Assembly: GCF_017115095.1 (NCBI RefSeq)
Contig: NZ_JABXKI010000126.1
Coordinates: 1-51,819 of the forward strand
Source of the DNA: Nostoc sp. NMS4
GTDB taxonomy: Bacteria > Cyanobacteriota > Cyanobacteriia > Cyanobacteriales > Nostocaceae
Reading direction: 5' to 3'
Length of the DNA stretch: 51,819 nt
The notes below the pieces were generated by a model. It did not search any database. It saw only the letters and a list, made by a program, of their open reading frames with translations, and was not told where the DNA came from. The translations under genes were made by a program, and so were the position numbers. The number at the start of each line of letters is the position of its first letter. Positions within the stretch are counted from its first letter, which is position 1. Shown one piece after another: positions 7,633-16,804 of the stretch.

Positions 7633-8916
7633 ATGACTGAAAACAAAGATACTTTGCTGCTTCAAGCTGCTAAAAGTGGTGATATTAAGGGGCTGTGTGC
7701 GCTACTAGCTGCTGGTGCGAGGGTGGACGCATGCGATCGCCTTGGCACGACAGCGTTAATGTTTGCTGCTAATTTAGGCTACACCGAAATTGTGCGATCG
7801 CTGCTAGATGCTGGGGCAAATATCAACTTGCCCAGAAAACTCTATGGTTTGACGGCTTTGATGTTGGCTGTTAGTGCCAAACAGCTTGACATTGTGCAAC
7901 TTTTACTATCTAAAGGTGCAGATGTCAATGCCACTAATGAAGATGGCAGTACAGCTTTAATGGCAGCAGTACTCAAAGGTCATATTGATATAGTGCGAGT
8001 TTTATTGGCTGCTGGTGCCGAAGTTAATATCGCAGATAAAGATGGTGATGCGGCGTTGAAACTCGCCCTTAAGCAGGGAAAAATAGAAGTTTTACAAGCA
8101 ATTCTCCAAACTGGTATTGATGTCAATATCCACGATGAGGAGGGTGAGACACTCTTAATGCTAGCGGCAGATTTGGGACATCTGGAGATTGTGCAAGCAC
8201 TGCTAGCAGCAGGGGTTGATGTGAATTTGCAAAACGCTGATGGTGGAACTGCCCTATCAGCATCTGCTGCTGCTGGACACAGTGCGATCGCAGCAGCTTT
8301 ACTAGATCGAGGAGCCGAGATTAATCTTCAAGATCGAGATGGTGAAACTGCCTTACACCTTGCCGTTGTGGAAGGCTACATTGATGTCGTGCAAATATTA
8401 CTTAACAGAGGTGCTGATGTCCAAATTAGGAACCACCTGGGTGATACACCACTGCTTGTAGCAGCATTGCAGGGACATAGCCAAATTGTCGAGGCACTGT
8501 TACGTTCTGGGGGAGATATTAATGGGAAAAATCTTGGTGAAGTAGCTTTGACGTTGGCTGCATCACAAGGACACACCCAAACGGTGCAAGTGTTGTTAGA
8601 CTATGGTGCTGATGCCAACATTCCGGGGGATGATGGTAAAACTGCTTTGATTAAGGCAACCGAACGCAAACACAAAGAGATCGTACATTTGCTGCTGGCA
8701 AAGGGGGCAGATGCGAATTTTCAAGACTCAGCCAGGGCTACATCATTGATGTGGGCTGCTTCAGCAGGTTATGGCGAAATTGTGCAGTTATTACTCCAAG
8801 CTGGGGCAGATGTGAATTTGAAAAACCGGGGCGGTTATACTGCTTTGATGATTGCAGAATTTAATGGTTATAAGAATGTGGTGCGGAGTCTGCAAAACGC
8901 TGGGGCGCAAGAATAG
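7633..8916 (+). CDS. Ankyrin-repeat protein with 13 repeats
   Basis: The 427-residue product consists almost wholly of ankyrin repeats. I count thirteen units of about 33 residues, each with the form G-x-TALMxAA-xxGH-xxIVxxLL-xxGADVN-xxD, beginning at about residue 7 and ending with GAQE. There is no signal peptide, membrane segment or extra catalytic domain, so it should be a cytoplasmic protein-binding solenoid. Repeat 5 (LQAILQTGIDVN) and repeat 9 (one residue short) depart most from consensus. It starts at ATG 7633 and is divergent from DUF4079. Partners cannot be inferred from context. Confidence 0.9.
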   Translation: MTENKDTLLLQAAKSGDIKGLCALLAAGARVDACDRLGTTALMFAANLGYTEIVRSLLDAGANINLPRKLYGLTALMLAVSAKQLDIVQLLLSKGADVNATNEDGSTALMAAVLKGHIDIVRVLLAAGAEVNIADKDGDAALKLALKQGKIEVLQAILQTGIDVNIHDEEGETLLMLAADLGHLEIVQALLAAGVDVNLQNADGGTALSASAAAGHSAIAAALLDRGAEINLQDRDGETALHLAVVEGYIDVVQILLNRGADVQIRNHLGDTPLLVAALQGHSQIVEALLRSGGDINGKNLGEVALTLAASQGHTQTVQVLLDYGADANIPGDDGKTALIKATERKHKEIVHLLLAKGADANFQDSARATSLMWAASAGYGEIVQLLLQAGADVNLKNRGGYTALMIAEFNGYKNVVRSLQNAGAQE

Positions 8917-9577
8917 CCATCTAAATTCTTCATCTAAAATATTTTCCGAAATATCTTGACAAATGATTAAATGAAGGTTATAAGCTTAAATACCAAGGAA
9001 GTTTAAAAAACTAAATCTAGACCGAAGAAACAAAGAAAGCAAAACTCCGTCGTAGCTGTTGTGAACTTGCTACGGCGGAGAAAGAAAAAATTAAAACGCC
9101 AAAAGGAAGCAGACTAAATGCTTGCGTCACAAGGATAGAAAGAAAGCAAAAATGAAGAAGTAAATTTACCTTTTACTTTTTACCTTGTACATTTTACCTT
9201 TTACCTGCTCTCCCCTTGGCGTTTCCTACTGTGCTAGATGTGCAAAATATATAGTTTTTAATTAAACAGAAAAGTATTCTAACGATCATTTTTTATGTAT
9301 TTTCCTAAAGGCTAAATACAAACAAGTTACCAAAAAAGGTTAATGTGCCACCATTTGGGCGATCGCTGGGGAAATTTAAAGAAAAATAAATAAAAAATTA
9401 AATTTAGTAGAATCACTATGGTGAATACTCTGTCACCATAAATTTAAGCATTCATACCATTTCACTAAAATTCTGATACAGATCCAAGCCCAGAAACCTT
9501 TGCAAAATCTAGATTTCTTAATTTTGAATTTTGAATTGGTATCATTCATGACTCGATCGAGTATAAATGCCCAATCA
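8917..9577. other. Gene-free stretch with hairpins
   Basis: This 661-base gap between the ankyrin gene and the convergent phosphatase gene shows no credible gene. It holds a 12-bp stem hairpin at 9045-9080, a pyrimidine-rich repeat of TTTTACCTTTTAC-like units at about 9165-9205, one HIP1 site near 9360, and a perfect 12-bp palindrome ACTCGATCGAGT at 9551-9562 just beyond the phosphatase stop. Confidence 0.6.
9045..9080 (-). terminator. Hairpin with T-rich tail on the minus strand
   Basis: CTCCGTCGTAGC (9045-9056) pairs with GCTACGGCGGAG (9069-9080), with one G-T pair, around a 12-nt loop. Read on the minus strand it is followed by TTTTGCTTTCTTT, like an intrinsic terminator. It lies about 500 nt beyond the minus-strand phosphatase gene, so that transcript may have a long 3' end, or a small RNA may finish here. 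Confidence 0.45.
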
Positions 9578-10969
9578 CTATAAGATTTGCAGAACAACTA
9601 GTGTCATATCATCAGTGTTTTGTTTATCAGCACCGATGAATTGCTGAACTTGGTCAAATAGGTAATCCACAATCTCCTCTGGGCCATTGCAGTATTTACA
9701 AGCAGTATTGAAGCCAGCAACAAAATTGTCTTCATCGAAGCGATCGCCACCAGCCGCAGCCGCATCAGTCAAGCCATCTGTATAATAAATAATTGTATCT
9801 CCAGGCTCTAGCTGTGCCTGGGCATCTTCATATTGGCTGTTAGCATCCAAACCGATTAACATTCCCAAAGTATCTAAACGGCTGACAGTTTTTGTCGCTG
9901 CGTGCCACCACAAAGGAGGATTGTGTGCCGCATTGCTATAAGAGAGAATTCGGCTGTGAGGATTATATTCTGAGTAAAATAGCGTTACAAAGCGGTGGGA
10001 ATTTTCCAAATCCGCATACATAACTCTATTTAAGTTTTGGAGAATTTTGGCTGGGGAATTACCATGTAGTACTTCTCCCCGTAGCATTCCCCGCATCATG
10101 GTCATAATCAGCCCTGCGGGGACACCTTTGCCCATAACATCGCCAATAACCAAACCCCAGCGACTATTTTCGGTGTCACCTTTGATCTTGGGCTGAATCT
10201 TATTGTGATTAGTAGCAATAAAGTCGTAGTAGTCTCCGCCGACGCGATTGGCAGGTTTACAGCGTGCCGCCAGGACTGCACCAGGAACTGTAGGGCATTG
10301 ACGTGGTAGAAGTCGCCGTTGAATTTCTGCGCCAATTTCTAGTTCTTGGTCTAGGCGTTCTTTTTTTCTTAGTTCTACAGCTAGTTCATCGTTTTCGATC
10401 GCTACTGCTGTTTGATCTGCCACTAACCTAACTAACTTTTGCCTGGTTTCTGTCCAACTATATTCTGGATCGCGGCTCAAGACATAGAGCCATCCCCGTT
10501 CTGTATGCTTGACTAGAATCGCCGTGCCAAAGATTTGCACATCTGGTCCTAAATAGCGATGCATCTGGTCATCTAAAATCCCCGTAGCATTGGCTAGAGG
10601 GGCAGTACTAGGCACAAGCGTGATTTGACTGCTGGCTATTTCTAGCGCTTTGCGGATATTTTTTCGCTGGCGACTATCTTGCCAATGTAACTGTTCTAAT
10701 CTGACTTGACCATTAGGTTTGTAGAGAAACAGGGCGCTACCGTCTGCATCTGTCACTCTTGTTGCCATTAGGGGAATCAGTTCCAAAAACTGATTCAAAT
10801 TATTGAAACTTCTCAGGGCAAATCCTAAAGAACTTAGCAAATCTTGAATTTTGTTCTGTTCCCGGTGCAACCTTGCCACGAGTTCTTTGAGTGCCACGAC
10901 TGGTGTGACATCCGTCGCGGCACTACTATTATTATCGGTGGGTTGAGAGGGCAGTTGAGACACAGGCAC
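9578..10969 (-). CDS. GAF-SpoIIE (PP2C-type) serine phosphatase, RsbU-like
   Basis: This 463-residue protein has an N-terminal linker with a short helix, a GAF-like sensor domain (about residues 60-205), a coiled-coil connection (LRKKERLDQELEIGAEIQRR) and a C-terminal SpoIIE phosphatase domain. Metal-binding aspartates are seen in VGGDYYDF, VIGDVMGKG, YYTDGLTDA and DDMTLVVL, so the enzyme should be active. LLPRQCPTVPGAVLAARC is the usual entry into the domain. Relatives dephosphorylate anti-sigma-factor antagonists in partner-switching systems; no antagonist or anti-sigma gene is nearby. The upstream gap of about 620 bases would contain its promoter. Confidence 0.88.
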   Translation of the reverse strand: MPVSQLPSQPTDNNSSAATDVTPVVALKELVARLHREQNKIQDLLSSLGFALRSFNNLNQFLELIPLMATRVTDADGSALFLYKPNGQVRLEQLHWQDSRQRKNIRKALEIASSQITLVPSTAPLANATGILDDQMHRYLGPDVQIFGTAILVKHTERGWLYVLSRDPEYSWTETRQKLVRLVADQTAVAIENDELAVELRKKERLDQELEIGAEIQRRLLPRQCPTVPGAVLAARCKPANRVGGDYYDFIATNHNKIQPKIKGDTENSRWGLVIGDVMGKGVPAGLIMTMMRGMLRGEVLHGNSPAKILQNLNRVMYADLENSHRFVTLFYSEYNPHSRILSYSNAAHNPPLWWHAATKTVSRLDTLGMLIGLDANSQYEDAQAQLEPGDTIIYYTDGLTDAAAAGGDRFDEDNFVAGFNTACKYCNGPEEIVDYLFDQVQQFIGADKQNTDDMTLVVLQIL

Positions 10970-11588
10970 AGGTATTATTGCACTTTATATTGGCAGATTT
11001 TAGATTATTTATAAATCTTTTGGCTTTGGCATTGCTAAACCATATTTAGGCAAGACTTGTCATTTTAGCAAGAGTATAAAGACGTAACAGGCAAATTTTA
11101 TAAGTATTTTATTTGCTTATTGTATTTTTGATGGAATATTTAGTAATTTCAAATCATGTATTTTTCATCCAAACTCAACCCGTAAGAATTACTAGTTTTG
11201 CTGATAATTTCCGAAATCCTTTCATTTTTGGATAACTTAATTCCCAAAGCATATCTCTAAAGTAATAAAAATACTTTATTCAAAGAATAATTTATAACGC
11301 TTTCAGAAGGACTGTTTGGGCTGAGGAAACTAGAAGACTAGAAGTCTTTTGAGTGAAAACCTCTATAAGCGCTCAAATCGAGCTTGGTTTGGTTAAAAAC
11401 AGACTTACATTCATTCTCAAACCTGAGAATATGTAAATAAGTTTTCAAATACTTAAATCGAATCTTCTTCTCTGTGAGCGGCTTACGTCAACGCACAGGG
11501 TCTCCCAGAGAAGAATCATACAGTATTGCGTAAAGTATTGCGTAAGTCCTAAGTTTATTCAGAAAAATTTTAACTCGAAATTTTTAAA
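10970..11588. other. Gene-free stretch upstream of the phosphatase gene
   Basis: I see no gene in these 619 bases. Present are a perfect 7-bp stem hairpin (ATTCTCA/TGAGAAT, 11413-11430), a hairpin with TTCTTCTCTGTGAG and CTCCCAGAGAAGAA arms (11465-11515) about 75 nt after the ftsY stop on the minus strand, and an exact tandem duplication of AGTATTGCGTAA at 11522-11545. Confidence 0.55.
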
Positions 11589-13217
11589 CTAACTACTCAA
11601 GAGAGCTTCGACAAACTCATAGCTCGAAAAGGGGCGTAGGTCTTCAATTCCTTCGCCAGCACCAATAAAGCGAATGGGTAAACCTAGCTGCTGCACAACG
11701 GCAAGGGCAACGCCGCCTTTGGCAGTACCATCCAGCTTGGTTAAGACAACACCACTGAGTTGGGCAGCTTGAGAAAAAACTTCGGCTTGCCGCAGTCCAT
11801 TTTGACCTAAAGTTGCATCTAGAACCAATAGTGATTCTACTTTGGCATTTGGGGCTTTTTTGTCGATAATTCGCCGGATTTTACCGAGTTCGTCCATTAA
11901 ATTTTTCTTGTTTTGCAGTCGTCCAGCTGTATCTACTAGAAGTAATTCGGTTTGACGCGCTTGGGCGGCTGCGATCGCATCAAATACAACTGCTGCTGGA
12001 TCTGTATTTTTTCCCGGATTGGCAATTACATCCACACCACTTCTACTACCCCAAACCTTCACCTGTTCCACGGCGGCGGCGCGGAAGGTGTCTGCTGCCC
12101 CAATCAAGCATTTATAGCCAGATTTTTGTCCCAGATGGGCAATTTTGCCAATAGTGGTGGTTTTACCGGCACCATTCACCCCAGTGATTAACCAAATATT
12201 TAAGGTTTCTTTTTCTGGGGTAAAGGTAGTTTTGTGGGATGTTTTGCCAGGTGCATCCAGCATATCTCGGAGGATTTTTTTCAGGAAAGCGATCGCTTCT
12301 TCTGGTGCAGTAACTTCTTCTCGAAGTTTTGTCTGTAAGGCATTGATAATAAAATCTGTCGCCTCTACACCCACATCAGCTTGCAAAAGCAATGCCTCAA
12401 TTTCCGTTACAGCAGCTTGGTTTAACGGACCTTGACCAACGATCGCCTTCAGTTGGTTGAGAATACTACGGCGAGTTTTGTCTAACCCTTGCCGGAGCTT
12501 TTTCAGCCAAGTAATTTCTTCAATAGAAACGTCTTCTGCACTTCTACCTTGAGCCGCTAGAACTTTTGCTGACCAGACAAACCCATCATCAAATAGCAGT
12601 CCGGGAATTTCCTCTTCTGTTTCTGAGGTTGTAACTACTGGCTGTACTACCTCCGGTTCTGGAACTTCAATGGCAGTAGCTATTAGTTGTTCTAACTTCG
12701 CTTGCCGTTCTGCCGCCGCTCGTTCTAAAAAAGATAAGTTAGCTGGTGCTGTTGGTTGTATTACCTCTGGCGTAGCTAGTGGTTCGGTGGGCGTTGGTTC
12801 AACTTCTAGGCTGGAAACATCTGGCTGTTGGGCAATTGCGGCCACTGAGGAATCTTCTGTAATTTCTGCCTCAGTAGCAGCCGGGATAACTTCTGTAAGT
12901 TCCTCAGTTGCTTCTGGTTCAGTGATTTCCGCAATTCTCGTTTCTGCGGTTTCAGGTTCTATTGATGATAAAGTATCTACTGAATCAGGTGGGGTTTCTA
13001 CTACCTCAACTTGCTGTTTTTGCTGAATATTTTTATAGGCAGCTTTAGCAAATGCCAATAAGTCTGCCGTTGTGTCTGGTGCATTTTCAGCAGTTGGTGT
13101 TGGGGTTTCGGCTGGCTCTGGTTGGGGTTCTTTTGCAGGAGGAGTTTCTTCCTGTTTCTGATCGGAGGGAGTGCTAGAGGAATCGTTATGTTGACGACGG
13201 AACCAGTTAAAAACCAT
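11589..13217 (-). CDS. ftsY: Signal recognition particle receptor FtsY
   Basis: FtsY is the SRP receptor GTPase that docks ribosome-nascent chain complexes at the membrane. The 542-residue protein has a long, acidic, Pro/Glu/Thr-rich N-terminal A region (about residues 1-210) followed by the NG domain. GTPase motifs are TGVNGAGKTTTIGKIA (P-loop), DTAGRLQNK, TKLDGTAKGG and GAGEGIEDLRPF near the end. The A region is highly variable in the family and is the likely membrane-interaction part. The gene lies 226 nt downstream of nusB on the same strand. The start at 13217 opens with MVFNWFRRQ, which is typical of cyanobacterial FtsY. Confidence 0.96.
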   Translation of the reverse strand: MVFNWFRRQHNDSSSTPSDQKQEETPPAKEPQPEPAETPTPTAENAPDTTADLLAFAKAAYKNIQQKQQVEVVETPPDSVDTLSSIEPETAETRIAEITEPEATEELTEVIPAATEAEITEDSSVAAIAQQPDVSSLEVEPTPTEPLATPEVIQPTAPANLSFLERAAAERQAKLEQLIATAIEVPEPEVVQPVVTTSETEEEIPGLLFDDGFVWSAKVLAAQGRSAEDVSIEEITWLKKLRQGLDKTRRSILNQLKAIVGQGPLNQAAVTEIEALLLQADVGVEATDFIINALQTKLREEVTAPEEAIAFLKKILRDMLDAPGKTSHKTTFTPEKETLNIWLITGVNGAGKTTTIGKIAHLGQKSGYKCLIGAADTFRAAAVEQVKVWGSRSGVDVIANPGKNTDPAAVVFDAIAAAQARQTELLLVDTAGRLQNKKNLMDELGKIRRIIDKKAPNAKVESLLVLDATLGQNGLRQAEVFSQAAQLSGVVLTKLDGTAKGGVALAVVQQLGLPIRFIGAGEGIEDLRPFSSYEFVEALLSS

Positions 13218-13320
13218 TGCAGCAGTATTGTTTATATGAGTTATGAATTATGAGTTTAATTTAACTTGGGGCATTGGCCATTGGGAAAGAGAAGGCAGGA
13301 TAGCGCCGGCGGCAAGCGAG

Positions 13321-13355
13321 TCCGCGTTCGCTTTTAGCGTCTCGTAGAGAGCGTC
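13321..13355. repeat. Dispersed Nostoc-type repeat, copy A
   Basis: The block GTTCGCTTTTAGCGTCTCG followed by TAGAGAGCG lies between ftsY and nusB. A related copy (GTTCGCTCTTAGCGTTCTCG, then TAGAGTAGC) is at 15631-15660, so this is a dispersed repeat rather than part of a gene. Flanking GGCAGGAGGCAGGAGGCAG at about 13357-13375 is a small tandem repeat. Confidence 0.55.
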
Positions 13356-13443
13356 GGCAGGAGGCAGGAGGCAGAAGTTCTAAAATGTTTGAATTTTGAA
13401 TTGATTGCTCCCTCATCCCCCTCACTTTGGCAAGTAAAAAAGG

Positions 13444-14085
13444 CTATGCTGTCTTTTTCTGCTCAGTGACTCGGCGCAAAACACCGTTAATAAACCGATG
13501 GCCATCGTCTCCACTGTAGCGTTTGGCTAGCTCCACGGCTTCGTTGATGGCGATACTATCTGGAACTCCTAAGAACTTCATTTCTGCCACGGCGATTTGC
13601 AAGATATCGCGGTCAATTTGGGCGAGGCGACTTACTTGCCAATCTACTAAGGCCGCAGAAATGAGTTCATCTATAATATGTCGATTTTCGTTGACGGTAA
13701 TCACAAGCTCTTTAGCATAATTCCGAACTCCCTTGTCCTGATTAGCTAACTGAATTAATACTGGGAAATCAACTGCTGTACCCAACTGATTAATTGCTGT
13801 CTGGGTGCAAGCGATCGCTTCTTGAAGCATTGTTCTGGCAGTATTCAGGTCGGCGGCCCGAGTTTGGCTACTTAAGAGGCGATCGTTACTGCGTTGCAGT
13901 TCACCTGCGGCATTGTCGAGGGTATCTTGTACTTCTGAGGTCAGAGTCCGTACAGCACCTAGTACCAACTTGGATACTAGTTGATCGTCTTCCAATTTAT
14001 CTAATTTCTTGGGGTTGACTGGCAATTGGCTAAGGCTTAAAAGCGCCAATTCACGAGCAATTTGCTGGGGTTTACGAGGTTGCAT
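13444..14085 (-). CDS. nusB: Transcription antitermination factor NusB
   Basis: The 213-residue product begins [20 protein letters not shown], the RNA-binding arginine-rich start of NusB (RxxARELALLxLxQ). The conserved C-terminal half has LIRAALxDW-like [15 protein letters not shown], the segment [12 protein letters not shown], and [28 protein letters not shown]. It is longer than E. coli NusB because of an inserted middle region (about residues 40-110), as is usual in cyanobacteria. NusB binds boxA RNA with NusE to allow antitermination on rRNA operons. It sits between DUF502 and ftsY on the same strand. Confidence 0.92.
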   Translation of the reverse strand: MQPRKPQQIARELALLSLSQLPVNPKKLDKLEDDQLVSKLVLGAVRTLTSEVQDTLDNAAGELQRSNDRLLSSQTRAADLNTARTMLQEAIACTQTAINQLGTAVDFPVLIQLANQDKGVRNYAKELVITVNENRHIIDELISAALVDWQVSRLAQIDRDILQIAVAEMKFLGVPDSIAINEAVELAKRYSGDDGHRFINGVLRRVTEQKKTA

Positions 14086-14247
14086 AAAATTGAGGGGTGA
14101 TTGTGCGAGAACTGATTAACTAGGCAAGACAAACTTATAAGTCTATCAATTTTGGCACAGTTAAACAACAACATTACGCATTTGCTTGTAACTATGCCAG
14201 ATTGATTTTAACGGGTCGGCTTAGAGTATGAGTCCCCAGTCCCCAAT

Positions 14248-15066
14248 TCAAGTTTCTTCAACGGGAATAACCTGCTGCTTGATTTCGTCATGTTTCACTT
14301 CCAATGTAGACTCTTTGGAAAAAACCAAAGGCGTATTGGGAGAGACAATGCCACCTGATACAACTATTTTAAAAGCGTCTTCAATCGACAGGGAGAGGTT
14401 CACCACCTCGTCTTCAGGAACGACGGCGTACCATCCGGTAGTCGGGTTTGGGGTGGTGGGGATAAAAACACTTAGCACGGGGCGAGATATCTGGGCTTGG
14501 ATATCGCTGCTGATTGCACCAGTAACAAAAGCGATCGCCCAAATTCCTCGGCGGGGATACTCTACCAAAATTACCCGACGAAACTTGCCATTAGAGTCTT
14601 TTAGGATTGTTTCTAAAAGCTGTTTGAGAGTTTTATATACCTGTCCGGCTAAAGGAATTGCTTGTAATAATCGCTCACCAAAATCTAACAACCACCGCCC
14701 AGCAATATTCCGAGCCATCAAACCCATCAGTAATATACTTAGTAATGGTACGGCTAATCCTACTAACAAATTAAGTATATTTACTAAAATTGGGTTTAAC
14801 CCATCAAAGGGATTCAGTTGTTTAGGAATTTGGGTGAGGAAGTTGATTACCCAAGTCGCAATGGTAATTGTCAGCCAGATAGTGGTTGCTAGGGGAATTA
14901 TTACCAACAAACCAGCAATCAGGTCGTTTTTTAAGTCCTGTTTTAGGCGATCGATTACCAAGCCCCGATTCTCCTGTTTTAAGCTAGAGGAACTTTTGTT
15001 ATTCGTATCCATACCAGCAGAGTTGTCAAATTGCGAAGGCTTTAACTTTGGCAGTTTCTGCCGCAA
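14248..15066 (-). CDS. DUF502 family membrane protein
   Basis: The 272-residue product has two membrane spans: about residues 50-75 (GLLVIIPLATTIWLTITIAT) and 103-125 (ILNLLVGLAVPLLSILLMGL). Conserved DUF502 blocks follow, including GERLLQAIPLAGQVYKTLKQ, VILVEYPRRGIWAIAFVTG, and FIPTTPNPTTGWYAVVPEDE. The N-terminal 40 residues are basic and low-complexity. The family is widespread in bacteria and chloroplasts, where plant LCV/COV proteins are relatives, but the biochemical role is unresolved. It lies 162 nt upstream of nusB and could share transcription. A long open frame on the opposite strand is its shadow. Confidence 0.85.
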   Translation of the reverse strand: MRQKLPKLKPSQFDNSAGMDTNNKSSSSLKQENRGLVIDRLKQDLKNDLIAGLLVIIPLATTIWLTITIATWVINFLTQIPKQLNPFDGLNPILVNILNLLVGLAVPLLSILLMGLMARNIAGRWLLDFGERLLQAIPLAGQVYKTLKQLLETILKDSNGKFRRVILVEYPRRGIWAIAFVTGAISSDIQAQISRPVLSVFIPTTPNPTTGWYAVVPEDEVVNLSLSIEDAFKIVVSGGIVSPNTPLVFSKESTLEVKHDEIKQQVIPVEET

Positions 15067-15368
15067 GTAACTGTCTAAAACGCTAGCAAGTCACCTGCTG
15101 CGAGAAATCAGCTATTTTCCTATAAGCATACACATAGACATTAACCAATCCGATGGCGACTGGTTATTCTTAGAGGATGTTACTTTTCTTTATAAGACTT
15201 GTAAATTATTGTTGCAAGTTCTTAGGTATTATTAATCTACCGCGCTTAATCAAAAGCTGCTCGTGATTGTGAAAGTAGCACTGGTAAACTAATAAATTAT
15301 TTTATCTGGTCAGTCACTCACTTTTGAACAGGAGCGGCTTTTATGAAAATATTCTGTTAAAAATATTA

Positions 15369-15470
15369 ACTAGTGGTCTGTCAAACCCATTTTGACGGTT
15401 GGAGAGACGCGATAAATCGCCGTCTCTACAGAAAATTTATTTGTCAATTATTTCTTGACAGACTACTAGT
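15369..15470. mobile_element. MITE-like element, 102 bp with terminal inverted repeats
   Basis: The ends are ACTAGTGGTCTGTCAA (15369-15384) and TTGACAGACTACTAGT (15455-15470), complementary except for one base. Between them is a second inverted repeat, GAGACGCGAT and ATCGCCGTCTC around 15403-15426. No coding potential and no convincing target duplication is visible. Size and nested symmetry fit a non-autonomous miniature element. Confidence 0.6.
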
Positions 15471-15488
15471 CTTGAATTATGAAAAACA

Positions 15489-15522
15489 AGATCCCCGGCA
15501 ACTTTTACGAAGTCAGGGATCT
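15489..15522. terminator. Palindromic GATCCC/GGGATC hairpin
   Basis: AGATCCCCGG... (from 15489) and ...CAGGGATCT (to 15522) pair with AACTT/AAGT in the inner stem. It resembles the widespread Nostoc palindrome built around AGATCCCCGACTT. It could terminate transcription or be a simple dispersed repeat. Confidence 0.45.
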
Positions 15523-15620
15523 GTGTAACATATTTGTGCGCCCTATGATTTTGCGATCGCTAATTTTATTGCAATACGCTTGGGTTAAGCATTTTTTCTC
15601 TTATCTCTGTTTCCTCTGCG

Positions 15621-15673
15621 CCACCCTGCGGGTTCGCTCTTAGCGTTCTCGTAGAGTAGCCGCAAAGCGTCTA
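15621..15673. repeat. Dispersed Nostoc-type repeat, copy B
   Basis: Shares GTTCGCTCTTAGCG, CTCGTAGAG and AGCGTC with copy A between ftsY and nusB. It lies just before the end of the convergent-facing glycosyltransferase gene and codes for nothing evident. Confidence 0.5.
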
Positions 15674-15770
15674 CTGTGGTTCGTTAAAAAATTTGACTTT
15701 GACAAAGAGTTTTAGCCTTAACTGAACCGGACTGAATTTTATTGGGAACCCTTCTAATCTCCAGCCCTCT

Positions 15771-16679
15771 TCACACCGCATCAACCTGTGTAGTTTCAGA
15801 ATCCGCGCATTGTAACTGTTGTGCACTCTCTTGTACCAAAACTGCTGTTGTATCTAAATTAGGTTTTGGTAAATACTTCATTTCCCAGACTTTCAGCAAA
15901 ATCAGGTATTCGTAGAATGCCTGTAATGTACACCAAGCGACTCCGGCGCGTCCATCTAAACATCCGCCTAAGATAAAATACATATATATAAACCGTAGCA
16001 ACGGTCTGGCGGGCAAACGTAAAGACAAATCTTTCAAGGCACGCCGTCTTTCGACTTCCGATTTACCAAAGAATAAATCTTGCCAATTCACCTTTCCCTG
16101 TTCTAGCTGATACAAAGTTTCTTGAGCTTCATCCGTAGAATAACGGTTGTGTTTGTCAATCCAGCGACTCAAACCTTTGCTACAAGTGTAGTGTGGGTAT
16201 GTTTCTTTTAAAAAGCTAGTTGCACCTTCACAAACTTCTCGCTCAGTATGACCGTAGTCTGTAAACCACACTTTCCCGTGGCGAAAGAGTCGCATTTGGT
16301 AACGGGGATACTGTGTGCTGTAACGAATCCAGCGATTCATGAACATGACACGTTCAGCCACGTAGTAACCGATGTAGTCTGGATTCTGACTTGCCTTTTC
16401 GCATTCTGCAAACAGTTCTGGTGTCATACGCTCGTCAGCTTCGAGAATGTAAACCCATTGATGCTTTGGGGGTATAGACTCTAACATCCAGGTACGTTGC
16501 CGTCCGTGGCTTTCAAAAGCGTGTTGGACAACGCGGATGGGATAGCGACTGGCGATTTCCACGGTGCGATCGCTACTGCATGAATCCACAACAATGATGT
16601 CATCTGATAACATCGCTGATTCGATACAAGCAGCAATATCTAGTTCTTCGTTATATGTCAGTATGTAAATTGAGAACAT
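15771..16679 (-). CDS. Family 2 glycosyltransferase, WaaE/KdtX-like
   Basis: The 302-residue product begins MFSIYILTYNEELDIAACIE, the opening of the WaaE/KdtX branch of GT2 enzymes that add a beta-linked hexose to lipopolysaccharide core or similar glycans. VDSCSSDRTVEIA is the nucleotide-site motif and ILEADERMTPEL supplies the acidic metal-binding residues. A hydrophobic, aromatic C-terminal part (LLRFIYMYFILGGCLDG, then AFYEYLILLKVWEM) is typical of the group and suggests membrane association. It lies downstream of the HpsJ-family gene on the same strand with 125 nt between, which points to envelope or surface polysaccharide work. Confidence 0.82.
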   Translation of the reverse strand: MFSIYILTYNEELDIAACIESAMLSDDIIVVDSCSSDRTVEIASRYPIRVVQHAFESHGRQRTWMLESIPPKHQWVYILEADERMTPELFAECEKASQNPDYIGYYVAERVMFMNRWIRYSTQYPRYQMRLFRHGKVWFTDYGHTEREVCEGATSFLKETYPHYTCSKGLSRWIDKHNRYSTDEAQETLYQLEQGKVNWQDLFFGKSEVERRRALKDLSLRLPARPLLRFIYMYFILGGCLDGRAGVAWCTLQAFYEYLILLKVWEMKYLPKPNLDTTAVLVQESAQQLQCADSETTQVDAV

Positions 16680-16804
16680 TACTCAAGTTTTATAGCGATT
16701 TTACTCAGTGATAATTGCTTTTTATTGTTATTACCTGTTAGGTGCATGGCAGTATAATCCGTAAATAATTTTTGGATACGTCCTACTGCCATACCAATAT
16801 TGAA

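Larger units (their letters stand above)
15067..15770. other. Gene-free stretch holding repeats
   Basis: No gene is visible in these 704 bases. They contain the upstream region of DUF502, a MITE-like element (15369-15470), a palindromic hairpin (15489-15522), a HIP1 site near 15555 and a dispersed repeat (15621-15673). The density of repeats marks this as an insertion-tolerant gap. Confidence 0.6.

Noticed and set aside
12670..13026. A Ser/Val-rich open frame opposite the FtsY A region
   Set aside because: Its low-complexity composition mirrors the Pro/Glu/Thr-rich codons of FtsY on the other strand, so it is not an independent gene.
14228..15070. A 280-codon open frame on the plus strand opposite the DUF502 gene
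   Set aside because: It lies almost exactly opposite a well-conserved membrane protein and its translation has no family resemblance; it is a shadow frame.
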